From contig NZ_CP152413.1 in the NCBI RefSeq assembly GCF_038967635.1, positions 3,410,001 to 3,474,000 of the forward strand: a stretch of 64,000 nucleotides of DNA. The letters are read 5' to 3'. This DNA comes from Bradyrhizobium sp. B124 (GTDB taxonomy: Bacteria; Pseudomonadota; Alphaproteobacteria; Rhizobiales; Xanthobacteraceae). Of this stretch, positions 9,315 through 18,233 are shown one piece after another; position 1 is the stretch's first letter, and each line of letters begins with the position of its first letter. Under the pieces are notes generated by a model. It made no database searches. It was not told where the DNA came from and was given only the letters and a program-made list of their open reading frames with translations. Position numbers and translations under genes: made by a program.

Positions 9315-9673
9315 GAACTCCGAGACACAGGATTGGGAACAGGGCTGGCAAGACCCGTCGACTTAGCGCGATTCTGGCTGGCGCTTCATGACCGGGCGAT
9401 TAACCGGACATCCACCTTTGTGGCGGCAAGGCGGCGGTGAATGTGACGTTGAAGCAGCATCGATTGAACAACCGTTGCCTGTTTGCACAAAAACTGGCCC
9501 CACACCAGAAGACTTGCGGCAAAAAAGCCACAGGCGACGTCCCGCGATGCGGGAAAGGCATCTAAACTCTGGGAATAATGGCACGTTTCGGCAATAATGC
9601 CCTTCATGGAATCGTGGCGTTTGGGGCGCAATCGTGGCGCTTTGAGACGCGGATTTTCGATTGGAACGTAATC
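9315..9673. other. intergenic region between corA and the L,D-transpeptidase gene
   Basis: About 360 bp separating two divergent genes. It contains a direct repeat AATCGTGGCG (near 9608 and 9629) and a small hairpin CCCGC/GCGGG near 9540. It presumably holds both promoters, but I cannot assign -35/-10 boxes with confidence. No gene is supported. Confidence 0.5.
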
Positions 9674-10351
9674 ATGTCGTCGTTCAAAGTTACCTTTGGG
9701 ATCCTGGCCGCAGGCCTGATGTTGTCGGGTTGCATGCAGGCCACAACCTATGAGGCCACCAACACCGCCGCCTTCAAGCCGCATGACAAGGAACTGCTGG
9801 CCAAGACCACCTACGTCAAGACGCCGGTGGCCGAGCCGTTCCGCCGCGCCATCGTCGAATATCACCGCAAGGAAGCCGCCGGCTCGATCGTGGTCGATTC
9901 CGACAACCATTACCTCTACTACGTGCTGAACGACGGCAAGGCGATCCGCTACGGCATCACCGTCGGCGAAGAAGCCATGGCATGGTCCGGCATTGCCAAG
10001 GTCGGCAGCATGACCGAATGGCCGGCTTGGCATCCCACCCCCGGCGAAATCTCGCGCCTCGGCGTTCCGACCTTCGTGGCCCCCGGCCCGGACAATCCGA
10101 TGGGCTCGCGCGCGATGTATCTCTACTCGGGCGGCAAGGACACGCTGTTCCGCATCCACGGCACCAACCAGCCGGAATACATCGGCTCGTCGATCTCCTC
10201 GGGCTGCATCCGCATGACCAACGAGGACGTCATCGACCTCTACAACCGCGTCAAGCTCGGCACCATCGTCGTGGTGCTGGAGCCGAAGCACGGCGACTCG
10301 CCCTACAAGCCGCAGATGGCCCTGCAGGGCGCCGGCGGCACGACCTACTGA
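9674..10351 (+). CDS. L,D-transpeptidase (YkuD domain) lipoprotein
   Basis: A 225-residue exported protein. The signal ends in the lipobox LSGC with Cys at residue 20. The YkuD domain carries the catalytic histidine (RIHGTN) and cysteine (SSGCIRM). L,D-transpeptidases make 3-3 peptidoglycan cross-links or attach proteins to the wall in the periplasm. In-frame sequence upstream of ATG 9674 is not needed, because the lipoprotein signal begins at this ATG. The gene converges on an extensin-like gene, and its terminator lies inside that gene's 3' end. Confidence 0.93.
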   Translation: MSSFKVTFGILAAGLMLSGCMQATTYEATNTAAFKPHDKELLAKTTYVKTPVAEPFRRAIVEYHRKEAAGSIVVDSDNHYLYYVLNDGKAIRYGITVGEEAMAWSGIAKVGSMTEWPAWHPTPGEISRLGVPTFVAPGPDNPMGSRAMYLYSGGKDTLFRIHGTNQPEYIGSSISSGCIRMTNEDVIDLYNRVKLGTIVVVLEPKHGDSPYKPQMALQGAGGTTY

Positions 10352-10377
10352 TCGCAATCACGTCGCAGCAATCGCGA

Positions 10378-11586
10378 TCAAAGGCGCCGGCTTTGCCGGC
10401 GCTTTTTTGTTGGCTGCGGCTTGCTCTCGGCAGCGCCGTCGGGCGCGGCCGCATCATCTGATTTCGCCGCATCCGGCTCATCGGCCTTGCCGCGGTTGGC
10501 TTCGGATCGGTCTGGCTTGGATGAGTCCGGCTTGGACGCGTCCGATTTTGCGGCGACCTCGCGCGGCGGCGCCTCTCCGGGGCGCTCGGCCGGCAACAGC
10601 GGCGCGACACGCGGCAGAGGATCGTCAACGTTCCACTGGCAGATCCGGTAATTGTTGCGACGCTCGATCAGGTCGAGATGGACGTGGTCCTCGTGGTACC
10701 AGTCCGAGCCCGGGCCGAGCACGGTGGAGAAGCGGGCGCAGACCGAATGCAGCACGGTCTCGCGCAGATCGCGCGGCACGCTGCGGTCGGTCAGCGAGAT
10801 CGACTTGCCGTTGGCGAGACCGAAGGCGCGCACGTCGAGCGCATTGGCGCGGCCATGTTCGGAGAGCTGCGCGCCGGCGATGCGATTGCGGCCGCGGCAC
10901 TCGAACGAGTCGAAATTGTCGAGATTGCTGATCCCGCCCCCGAGGCTCTGCGCCAGCGGCGCGATATCTGTGCGGACCCAGTCGGCGACTGCACTTGCCA
11001 TCTTGCAGCGGAGGATCGCCGCGGGCTTGACCGCGACCTTGCGCTTGTCCGGCAGCACGATGGCCTCGAGCCGCACCAGATCCTCGCCGCCGCAGCCGCC
11101 GGCGCCGTGGATATCCGGAATGCTCGGCGCGATCGCGATCTCCTCGGTCAGCGCCTGCCGGCAGGCCGAAAGCTGCGGCCTCTGAGGCTCGGCGGGCTTG
11201 GCTGCTTCGGTCGGCCTGGCCGTCTCGCCGGGCCTGGCAGCCTCGGCAGGCGCGGCCTGTGGCGGTGCCGCAGCCGCTGGCGGCTCGGGCTCCGCGGCCA
11301 CAGGCGCGTGAGCTGCCGCAGGCGCGTCAGTTGCTGCCAGCGCCTCCGCGGGGCGTGGCTTCGGCAGCGGCACCGCTGAGCGGCGGACCGCCTTGTGCGC
11401 CCTGTGCGGCCGGGTGCCGAACAGATCGTCCCAGGGAAAGCCAGGCGCGCCGCGGCCGGCCTGCGCGGGCCCCGCTTGCATGCCAAGGCAGAGCAGCGCG
11501 GCGGCAGCGGTAACCATTGCCGCGCCCCCGCGACGAAACGCGCCATCAGGCCATTTTCGGCTTGCTTTCTCCGCGCTACAGTTCAT
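10378..11586 (-). CDS. extensin-like C-terminal domain protein
   Basis: A 402-residue exported protein. A hydrophobic N-terminal segment (MVTAAAALLCLGMQAGPAQA, about residues 24-43) is followed by an Ala/Pro-rich linker (about 60-140). The extensin-like domain (about 140-330) contains conserved Cys and His motifs, SEHGRANALDVRAF and HEDHVHLDL, similar in layout to M15/DUF882 zinc peptidases. The last ~70 residues are rich in Lys, Asp, Ser and Pro. It is probably periplasmic and acts on or binds peptidoglycan; enzymatic activity is inferred only. Confidence 0.88.
   Translation of the reverse strand: MNCSAEKASRKWPDGAFRRGGAAMVTAAAALLCLGMQAGPAQAGRGAPGFPWDDLFGTRPHRAHKAVRRSAVPLPKPRPAEALAATDAPAAAHAPVAAEPEPPAAAAPPQAAPAEAARPGETARPTEAAKPAEPQRPQLSACRQALTEEIAIAPSIPDIHGAGGCGGEDLVRLEAIVLPDKRKVAVKPAAILRCKMASAVADWVRTDIAPLAQSLGGGISNLDNFDSFECRGRNRIAGAQLSEHGRANALDVRAFGLANGKSISLTDRSVPRDLRETVLHSVCARFSTVLGPGSDWYHEDHVHLDLIERRNNYRICQWNVDDPLPRVAPLLPAERPGEAPPREVAAKSDASKPDSSKPDRSEANRGKADEPDAAKSDDAAAPDGAAESKPQPTKKRRQSRRL
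10384..10408 (+). terminator. rho-independent terminator of the L,D-transpeptidase gene
   Basis: Perfect 8-bp stem GCGCCGGC / GCCGGCGC with a TTT loop, followed by six T (10403-10408). It lies inside the last codons of the convergent extensin-like gene and encodes that protein's basic C-terminus on the other strand. Confidence 0.88.
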
Positions 11587-11662
11587 GTCAGTTCCATGAT
11601 TTTACTGCCGGCCGTCCAAGATGCCGGCGGATCATGCGTGAGGATCGAGGAGGGATTTGCGT

Positions 11663-13291
11663 ATGCTTGGCTTGATGCAAGATTGGCCCTTGCTATGTCA
11701 CAAGATTATTGAGCACGCCGCCAAATATCACGGCACGCAGGAAGTCGTGACCCGGTCGGTCGAAGGCCCCATTCATCGCACCAACTACGCCCAGATCCAC
11801 GCCCGCGCGCTGAAGGTCTCGCAGAGCCTGGAACGCGACGGCATCAAGCTCGGCGATCGCGTCGCCACCATCGCCTGGAACACCTGGCGCCACCTCGAGG
11901 TCTGGTACGGCATCATGGGGATCGGCGCGATCTGCCATACGGTCAATCCACGACTGTTTCCGGAACAGATCGCCTGGATCGTCAACCACGCCCAGGACCG
12001 CATCGTCATCACCGACCTCACCTTCGTTCCGGTGCTGGAGAAGATCGCCAGCCAGCTGCCGAGCGTCGAGCGCTACGTGGTGCTGACCGACAAGGCGCAC
12101 ATGCCGCAGACCACGCTGAAGAACGCGGTCGCCTATGAGGACTGGATCGCGGCATCCGACGGCAAGTTCGAGTGGAAGACCTTCGACGAGAACACCGCCG
12201 CAGCGATGTGCTACACCTCCGGCACGACGGGCGATCCCAAGGGTGTGCTCTATTCGCACCGGTCCAACGTGTTGCACGCGCTGATGGCCAACTCGAAGGA
12301 CGCGCTCGGCACCTCCGCGTCGGACACAATGCTTCCGGTGGTGCCCTTGTTCCATGCCAACAGCTGGGGCATCGCGTTCTCCGCACCGTCGATGGGCACC
12401 AAGCTGGTGATGCCCGGCCCGAAGCTCGATGGCGCCTCGGTGTACGAGCTGCTGTCGACCGAGAAGGTCACCCATACCGCGGGTGTCCCGACGGTGTGGC
12501 TGATGCTGCTGCAATACATGGCGGCCAACAATGTCAAGCTGCCGGATCTGCAGATGGTGATCTGCGGCGGTTCGGCGATGCCGCGCTCGATGATCAAGGC
12601 GTTCCTCGACATGGGCAGCCAGGTGCGCCACGCCTGGGGCATGACCGAGATGAGCCCGCTCGGCACGCTGGCCACGCTGAAGCCGCCATTCAACACGCGC
12701 ACCGGCGAGGAGCGGCTCGACATCCTGCAGACCCAGGGCTACCCGCCGTTCGGCGTGGAGATGAAGATCACCGACGATGCCGGCAAGGAGCTGCCGTGGG
12801 ACGGCAAGACCTTCGGCCGTCTCAAGGTCTCTGGCCCCGCGATCGCAAAAGCCTACTTCCGGGTCGATAGCAACATCCTCGACGATGCCGGCTTTTTCGA
12901 CACCGGCGACGTCTCGACGATGGACGAGCACGGCTACATGCGGATCACCGACCGCTCCAAGGACGTGATCAAGTCCGGCGGCGAATGGATCTCCTCGATC
13001 GATCTCGAGAACCTCGCGGTCGGCCACCCGGCGGTCGCGGAAGCGGCCGTGATCGGCGTCCATCACCCCAAATGGGACGAGCGGCCGCTGCTGATCGTGC
13101 AGCTCAAGCAGGGCGAGAGCGCCACCCGCGAGGACATCCTGAAATTCATGGACGGCAAGATCGCCAAATGGTGGATGCCCGACGACGTCGCTTTCGTCGA
13201 CGGCATCCCCCACACCGCGACCGGCAAGATCCTGAAGACCGCGCTGCGCGACCAGTTCAAGGATTACACCTTCCCGACCGCCGCGGCGTAG
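11663..13291 (+). CDS. long/medium-chain acyl-CoA synthetase (FadD/DmdB-like)
   Basis: A 542-residue AMP-forming ligase that activates a carboxylic acid to its CoA thioester via an acyl-adenylate. The P-loop-like [11 protein letters not shown] lies near residue 185, the GMTEMSPLG motif near 332, FFDTGDV near 413 and the catalytic lysine region [10 protein letters not shown] near 525. The N-terminus [11 protein letters not shown] is the usual one for this subfamily, and ATG 11663 has a strong AGGAGG site (around 11649). Relatives include 3-methylmercaptopropionyl-CoA ligases; the exact chain length is uncertain. It is followed by a stem-loop repeat. Confidence 0.93.
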   Translation: MLGLMQDWPLLCHKIIEHAAKYHGTQEVVTRSVEGPIHRTNYAQIHARALKVSQSLERDGIKLGDRVATIAWNTWRHLEVWYGIMGIGAICHTVNPRLFPEQIAWIVNHAQDRIVITDLTFVPVLEKIASQLPSVERYVVLTDKAHMPQTTLKNAVAYEDWIAASDGKFEWKTFDENTAAAMCYTSGTTGDPKGVLYSHRSNVLHALMANSKDALGTSASDTMLPVVPLFHANSWGIAFSAPSMGTKLVMPGPKLDGASVYELLSTEKVTHTAGVPTVWLMLLQYMAANNVKLPDLQMVICGGSAMPRSMIKAFLDMGSQVRHAWGMTEMSPLGTLATLKPPFNTRTGEERLDILQTQGYPPFGVEMKITDDAGKELPWDGKTFGRLKVSGPAIAKAYFRVDSNILDDAGFFDTGDVSTMDEHGYMRITDRSKDVIKSGGEWISSIDLENLAVGHPAVAEAAVIGVHHPKWDERPLLIVQLKQGESATREDILKFMDGKIAKWWMPDDVAFVDGIPHTATGKILKTALRDQFKDYTFPTAAA

Positions 13292-13302
13292 GGCGAGAAA
13301 CC

Positions 13303-13390
13303 GTAGCCCGGATGGAGCGAAGCGCAATCCGGGGTTCGGCGTTCGACGGAAAGACCTGCCCCGGATTTCGCTTCGCTCCATCCGGGCTAC
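13303..13390. repeat. stem-loop repeat, GTAGCCCGGATGGAGCG type, copy 1
   Basis: Long inverted repeat with ends GTAGCCCGGATGGAGCGAAG and CTTCGCTCCATCCGGGCTAC. It follows the acyl-CoA synthetase gene. A second copy with the same ends and a different centre is at 18096-18167. Confidence 0.85.
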
Positions 13391-13564
13391 GAAGCTGCTG
13401 CGGCTTGAATGACCTTGGTTGACGCCGTGGCCGGGGCATGGCCGCCTGTCCAGGATGCTTCGTCCCCCAAATCCCTTGAATTCGCCGCAGGTCCGTGGTC
13501 TCACACGATCATTGGCGGCGGCTGAGGTCGCCCAAGGACATCTCAACCGGCAGATTTTTCGACG

Positions 13565-14422
13565 ATGGCGCGCAGGTTTTCCGCTCCCTACCAGCAGGAG
13601 CCCGTGTCCGGTCTCGCCACCTGGTCGCGCAACCTCGCCATCTTCTCCGTCGTCGCGGTGGTGGTCTCGATCATCATCGTTCGCTTCGGGTTCCTGGAGG
13701 TCAAACCGGCGCTGGCCACCTTCTTCGGCGCGCTGGGCCTGGCCGGCCTGTCGATCCTGCTTGGGCTGGCCGCCTTCGCCGCGATCTGGCAGAACGGCAC
13801 CCGCGGCATGGGCCGGATCCTGCTCGCGTTCCTGATCGACGCCGCGATCCTCGGCTACCCGGCCTATCTCACCTATCAGTACCGCAAGCTGCCGCGGATC
13901 TACGACGTCACCACCGACGCGATCGACCCGCCGAAATTCGAGGCGCTGGCGCGGCTGCGCACCGGCGAAGGCACCAACCCGGCCGCCTATGCCGGCCTCT
14001 ATTCGGCCGAGAAGCAGCGCGCCGCCTATCCCGATATCGAAACCGTCGAACTGGAAACCCCGGTCGACCGTGCCTATGAGATGACCTTGCGGCTGGTGAA
14101 CCGCCGCAAATGGCTCGTCATCGACGCACGCGCGCCGCAGCCGCCGCGCCGGATCGGCCGCATCGAGGCGGTGGCCCGCACGCCGATCATGGGCTTCCGC
14201 GAGGACGTCTCGATCCGGGTCACGCCCGACGACGAGGATTCGCGCGTCGATATCCGCTCCGCCTCGCGCTATTTCGACGCCGATCTCGGCAGCAATGCCG
14301 CGCGCGTCAAGAAGCTGATCGAGGACCTCAACTCCGCCGCCGACAACGAAAACGCCAAGCCGGCGAAGAAGGCGGCCCCGGTCGCGCCGAAGGCGCCGCC
14401 GGCGAAGTCGGTGAAGAAGTGA
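13565..14422 (+). CDS. DUF1499 membrane protein
   Basis: A 285-residue protein with about three membrane segments in the first 115 residues (NLAIFSVVAVVVSIIIVRFG; LAGLSILLGLAAFAAIW; ILLAFLIDAAILGYPAYL). A DUF1499 domain follows (about 150-250: RRIGRIEAVARTPIMGFRED), then a Lys/Ala/Pro-rich tail. The function of DUF1499 is unknown. It is a lone gene flanked by two stem-loop repeats. Confidence 0.85.
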   Translation: MARRFSAPYQQEPVSGLATWSRNLAIFSVVAVVVSIIIVRFGFLEVKPALATFFGALGLAGLSILLGLAAFAAIWQNGTRGMGRILLAFLIDAAILGYPAYLTYQYRKLPRIYDVTTDAIDPPKFEALARLRTGEGTNPAAYAGLYSAEKQRAAYPDIETVELETPVDRAYEMTLRLVNRRKWLVIDARAPQPPRRIGRIEAVARTPIMGFREDVSIRVTPDDEDSRVDIRSASRYFDADLGSNAARVKKLIEDLNSAADNENAKPAKKAAPVAPKAPPAKSVKK

Positions 14423-14430
14423 TTCACCTC

Positions 14431-14469
14431 GTCATTCCGGGGCGCGCGCAGCGCGAACCCCGGAATGAC
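14431..14469. repeat. stem-loop repeat, CATTCCGGGG type, copy 1
   Basis: Inverted repeat GTCATTCCGGGG / CCCCGGAATGAC around a GCGCGC-rich loop, nine bases after the DUF1499 stop and just before the convergent MBL gene end. It could act as a bidirectional transcription end. A related element is at 16822-16895. Confidence 0.8.
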
Positions 14470-14471
14470 AG

Positions 14472-15389
14472 TCAGGCTATCCGGTACGTTCCGCCGATCA
14501 CCGGATCGCCATCCGTCGCCACGATGCCGCGCGCGACCAGATCCTCCAGATGCGCCAGCACCGAATAGCCGGCGGCATTGGCGAGGCGCGGATCGAGCCC
14601 GATATAGATCGCCCGCACCATGGTCGGGATGTCCGCCTCGCCCTTGCCGAGGCGATGCAGGATCGACGCCTCGCGCGCCCGGCGATGCCGCGCCAGGAAA
14701 CGGACGTAGCGCGGGCCTTCCGGAATCTCCGGGCCGTGGCCGGAGAAATAGAGCTGCTCGGGGCGCTGCCCCAGCTGCTCGAGCGAGGCCATGTAGTCGA
14801 TCATCGAACCGTCGGGCGGCGCCACGATCGAGGTCGACCAGCCCATCACATGGTCGCCGACGAAATTGATGCTGCGCTCGGCCCAGGCAAACGCCAGGTG
14901 ATTGGCGGTGTGGCCGGGGGTGGCAACCGCCTCCAGCGCGAAGCCACTGCCCTCGATGACGTCGCCGTGCTTGACCTCGATGTCGGGCCGGAAATCGCGG
15001 TCGGCGCCGGATTCCGGATTGTGCTTCTCGCTCTCGAAACGCGGGCGCGAGGCGCGGTGCGGCCCCTCGGCATAGACAGGCGCGCCGGTCGCGGCCTTGA
15101 TCCGCGGCGTGTTCGGCGAATGGTCGCGATGGGTATGGGTGACCAGGATATGCGTCACGGTCTCGCCCTTGACCGCATCGAGCAGCGCTTTCGCATGCGC
15201 CTCGTCGTCGGGACCGGGATCGATGATCGCGACCTTGCCCTGGCCTACGATGTAGCTGACCGTGCCGGTGAAGGTGAACGGGCTCGGATTGTTGCAGAGG
15301 ACACGGCGCACGCCGGGGCGGACCTGTTCGACCACGCCGGGCTTCAGCGGAAAATCGCGGTTGAACGGGATGTCGTCGTTGTCGGCCAT
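14472..15389 (-). CDS. MBL fold metallo-hydrolase
   Basis: A 305-residue metallo-beta-lactamase fold hydrolase. The metal motif HTHRDH is at residues 85-90; downstream histidines lie in ATPGHTANHLAF and in the YFSGHGPEI stretch, and a winged C-terminal region like that of LACTB2-type proteins follows. The substrate is unknown. ATG 15389 is preferred: sequence further upstream comes from an intergenic repeat, so the longer open frame to 15452 is not real coding. It is followed by gcdH upstream on the same strand, separated by a repeat. Confidence 0.9.
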   Translation of the reverse strand: MADNDDIPFNRDFPLKPGVVEQVRPGVRRVLCNNPSPFTFTGTVSYIVGQGKVAIIDPGPDDEAHAKALLDAVKGETVTHILVTHTHRDHSPNTPRIKAATGAPVYAEGPHRASRPRFESEKHNPESGADRDFRPDIEVKHGDVIEGSGFALEAVATPGHTANHLAFAWAERSINFVGDHVMGWSTSIVAPPDGSMIDYMASLEQLGQRPEQLYFSGHGPEIPEGPRYVRFLARHRRAREASILHRLGKGEADIPTMVRAIYIGLDPRLANAAGYSVLAHLEDLVARGIVATDGDPVIGGTYRIA

Positions 15390-15426
15390 GGCTTTTGTCC
15401 GTGATGTCCGGATTCTCTTTGAACTC

Positions 15427-15502
15427 GTCATGCCCGGGCTTGTCCCGGGCATCCACGTTGCGAGCCCAAGACGTGGATGGCCGCGACAAGCGCGGCCATG
15501 AC
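15427..15502. repeat. stem-loop repeat (GTCATGCCCGGGC type)
   Basis: Nested inverted repeats (GCCCGGG/CCCGGGC; CCACGT/ACGTGG; GGCCGCG/CGCGGCC) with ends GTCATG / CATGAC. It fills the gap between the MBL and gcdH genes and creates a spurious upstream ATG for the MBL gene. Confidence 0.75.
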
Positions 15503-15523
15503 GACGTTTAGGTGGGCGCCGCT

Positions 15524-16738
15524 TTAAGAGAACGCCTGGATGCCGGTGATCGCGCGGCCGAGGATCAGCGCATGGACGTCGTGCGTGCCCTCATAGGTGT
15601 TCACTGTCTCGAGGTTCGCGGCGTGACGCATCACGTGATACTCGATCTGGATGCCGTTGCCGCCGTGCATGTCGCGCGCCATGCGGGCGATGTCGAGCGA
15701 CTTGCCGCAATTGTTGCGCTTGACGATCGAGATCATCTCGGGCGCCATCTTGCCCTCGTCCATCAGGCGGCCGACGCGCAACGAGGCCTGCAGGCCGAGC
15801 GCGATCTCGGTCTCCATATCGGCGAGCTTCTTCTGCACCAGCTGGGTGGCGGCGAGCGGGCGGCCAAACTGCTTGCGGTCGAGCGTGTACTGACGTGCGC
15901 GGTGCATGCAGTCCTCGGCGGCGCCGAGCGCGCCCCAGGAGATGCCGTAGCGGGCGCGGTTGAGGCAGCCGAACGGGCCCTTGAGGCCGGAGACGTTGGG
16001 CAGCAGTGCGCTTTCCGGCACCACGACGTTGTCGAGCACGATCTCGCCGGTGATCGAGGCACGCAGCGAGAGCTTGCCGCCGATCTTCGGCGCCGACAGG
16101 CCCTTCATGCCCTTCTCCAGGATGAAGCCGCGGATCTGGTTGTCATGGGCGGCCGACTTGGCCCACACCACGAACACGTCGGCGATCGGCGCATTCGAGA
16201 TCCACATCTTGGCGCCGTTGAGCTTGTAGCCGTCGGCCACCTTCTCGGCACGAGTCTTCATGCCGCCGGGATCGGAACCGGCGTCCGGCTCGGTCAGGCC
16301 GAAGCAGCCGACCCATTCGCCGGTCGCGAGCTTGGGGAGATACTTCTTGCGCTGGTTCTCGTCGCCATAGGCGTAGATCGGATACATCACCAGCGACGAC
16401 TGCACCGAGTTCATCGAGCGATAGCCGCTATCGACGCGCTCGATCTCGCGCGCCACCAGGCCATAGGCCACGTAGCTCGCATTGGCACAGCCATATTCCT
16501 CGGGCAGCGTCACGCCGATCAGGCCGAGCTCGCCCATCTCGTTGAAGATCTCGCGGTCGGTCTTCTCTTCCAGATAGGCCTTGGTGACCCGCGGCAACAG
16601 CTTGTCCTGGGCATAGGCCCGCGCCGTGTCGCGGATCAGGCGCTCGTCTTCGGTGAGCTGGTCGTCGAGCAGGAACGGATCATCCCACTGGAAGCTGGCG
16701 GCAGCCGGCTTGTCCTTGGCCTGGGGGCGCACGCTCAT
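15524..16738 (-). CDS. gcdH: glutaryl-CoA dehydrogenase
   Basis: A 404-residue FAD acyl-CoA dehydrogenase that oxidises and decarboxylates glutaryl-CoA to crotonyl-CoA in lysine/tryptophan breakdown, passing electrons to ETF. Diagnostic stretches are [19 protein letters not shown] and the C-terminal [19 protein letters not shown], with the catalytic Glu at residue 383. The last motif is characteristic of glutaryl-CoA rather than general acyl-CoA dehydrogenases. It is cytoplasmic. The gene stands alone between two repeats. Confidence 0.95.
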   Translation of the reverse strand: MSVRPQAKDKPAAASFQWDDPFLLDDQLTEDERLIRDTARAYAQDKLLPRVTKAYLEEKTDREIFNEMGELGLIGVTLPEEYGCANASYVAYGLVAREIERVDSGYRSMNSVQSSLVMYPIYAYGDENQRKKYLPKLATGEWVGCFGLTEPDAGSDPGGMKTRAEKVADGYKLNGAKMWISNAPIADVFVVWAKSAAHDNQIRGFILEKGMKGLSAPKIGGKLSLRASITGEIVLDNVVVPESALLPNVSGLKGPFGCLNRARYGISWGALGAAEDCMHRARQYTLDRKQFGRPLAATQLVQKKLADMETEIALGLQASLRVGRLMDEGKMAPEMISIVKRNNCGKSLDIARMARDMHGGNGIQIEYHVMRHAANLETVNTYEGTHDVHALILGRAITGIQAFS

Positions 16739-16821
16739 GAAACATCCTTTCGCATCGTCTCTCGGAAATTGGCGGATAAATTAAAGCGCTATGCTGCGAA
16801 GCGCAATTGAATTGGGTTGTC

Positions 16822-16895
16822 GTCATTCCAGGGCACGCGAGAGCGTAAAATCCCGAGATTCCGGGTTCGATGCTGACGCATCGCCCCGGAATGAC
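16822..16895. repeat. stem-loop repeat, CATTCCGGGG type, copy 2
   Basis: Imperfect inverted repeat beginning CGTCATTCCAGGGC and ending CGCCCCGGAATGACG with an internal CCGAGATTCCGGG, between gcdH and ribB. Confidence 0.7.
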
Positions 16896-16900
16896 GGGTG

Positions 16901-17977
16901 CTAGCACTCCAGCCTCTCGTTCGACACGATCTCGATGCCGAAACCGGACAAACCCTTGTAGTCGTGCACCGAAGAGGTCAGGTGGCGGATCGAGGTGATG
17001 CCGAGATCGCGCAGGATCTGTGCGCCGACGCCGACCTCGCGCCATTGCTTGTTGCGATCGGCCTCCGCCGATTTCTGCTCGCTCACCGGCTGGACCGGAA
17101 CACCGGCGGCACCGTCGCGCAGATAGACCAGCACGCCGCGGCCGGCATCCTTGAAGTGCCGCAACACGGCTTCCATCCGCGCCGGTCCAGTGAAGAGGTC
17201 TGTCACGATATTGGGCTTGTGCAGCCGGGTCAGCACGTCCCGGCCATCCCCGATGCCGTTATAGACGAAGGCGGCATGCATGATCTCGTCGAAGGGCGAG
17301 CGATAGGCATAGCCTTGCAGGGGGCCGATCGGGCTTTCGGTGGTGAAGGTCGCGACCCGCTCGATCAGCTTCTCGCGCGCCTGGCGATAGGCGATCATGT
17401 CCGCTATCGTGACATGCCTGAGCTTGTGGGCGGCGGCGAATTTCGCGACCTGCTCGCCCTTCATCACGGTTCCATCGTCGTTCATCAGCTCGCTGATGAC
17501 GCCGACCGGCGGCAGGCCGGAGAGCCGGCACAGATCGACCGCAGCCTCGGTGTGACCGGAGCGCAGCAGCACGCCGCCGTCGCGCGCGATCAGCGGGAAG
17601 ATGTGGCCGGGGCGCGCAAAATCGTTGGCGCCGGCGTTGGGATTGGCGAGCGCGCGGCAGCAGGAGGCGCGTTCCTCGGCCGAGATACCGGTGCCGCCAT
17701 CGGGCTTGTAGTCGATCGAGACGGTGAAGGCGGTGGTGTGGTTGGACTCGTTGTGCGCCACCATCGGGTCGAGCCGCAGCCGGCGGGCGTCCTCGGTGGT
17801 GATCGGCGCGCACACGATGCCGGAGGTGTGGCGAATGATGAAGGCCATCTTTTCCGCCGTGCAGAACGACGCCGCGACGATCAAATCGCCCTCGCCTTCC
17901 CGATCGTCATCGTCGGTGACGACGACGAGTTCGCCCTTCGCAAAGGCTTGCAGCACTTCCTGGATCGTATCGGCCAT
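16901..17977 (-). CDS. ribB: 3,4-dihydroxy-2-butanone 4-phosphate synthase with degenerate GTP cyclohydrolase II domain
   Basis: The N-terminal ~200 residues are DHBP synthase (DDDDREGEGDL acidic loop; THTTAF-like NHTTAFTVS; GHIFPLIARDGGVL; RSGHTEAAVDL). It makes the four-carbon riboflavin precursor from ribulose 5-phosphate. The C-terminal ~150 residues align with GTP cyclohydrolase II (ESPIGPLQGYAYRS... at the start, GFGIEIVSNERL at the end). The three zinc-binding cysteines and their CDC context are missing, so this half is probably not catalytic. This resembles RibBA-like proteins of alphaproteobacteria. It is monocistronic, and no FMN riboswitch was recognised upstream. Confidence 0.93.
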   Translation of the reverse strand: MADTIQEVLQAFAKGELVVVTDDDDREGEGDLIVAASFCTAEKMAFIIRHTSGIVCAPITTEDARRLRLDPMVAHNESNHTTAFTVSIDYKPDGGTGISAEERASCCRALANPNAGANDFARPGHIFPLIARDGGVLLRSGHTEAAVDLCRLSGLPPVGVISELMNDDGTVMKGEQVAKFAAAHKLRHVTIADMIAYRQAREKLIERVATFTTESPIGPLQGYAYRSPFDEIMHAAFVYNGIGDGRDVLTRLHKPNIVTDLFTGPARMEAVLRHFKDAGRGVLVYLRDGAAGVPVQPVSEQKSAEADRNKQWREVGVGAQILRDLGITSIRHLTSSVHDYKGLSGFGIEIVSNERLEC

Positions 17978-18095
17978 TGTCCTGACATCTCGCTTTATGC
18001 AGGCAGTGGATTAGCCGGGTTCCGATGTCAGCGCCAGTATCATTATGCAACCCGCCATGCGTCCGGCAGGCATACCAGGACGGTGACAGGAGCCT

Positions 18096-18167
18096 GTAGC
18101 CCGGATGGAGCGAAGGACATTTCCGCGTGCGCGGTCCCCGGATTTCGCTTCGCTCCATCCGGGCTAC
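18096..18167. repeat. stem-loop repeat, GTAGCCCGGATGGAGCG type, copy 2
   Basis: Same ends as the copy at 13303-13390: GTAGCCCGGATGGAGCGAAG and CTTCGCTCCATCCGGGCTAC. Confidence 0.85.
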
Positions 18168-18184
18168 AAGGCTGCCTTGTTTGA

Positions 18185-18229
18185 GCATGATCTTGTCGGA
18201 AAACCGGTCCCCACTTTTCCGGATCATGC
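18185..18229. repeat. Rhizobiales palindromic intergenic repeat, copy 3 (inverted)
   Basis: 45-bp core whose reverse complement starts GCATGATCCGGAAAAGTGG and ends CAAGATCATGC, matching the cores at 1066 and 33175. It abuts the antiporter stop codon (18234). Confidence 0.78.
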
Positions 18230-18233
18230 TCGC

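Noticed and set aside
17978..18095. Possible FMN riboswitch upstream of ribB
   Set aside because: The conserved RFN blocks are not present.
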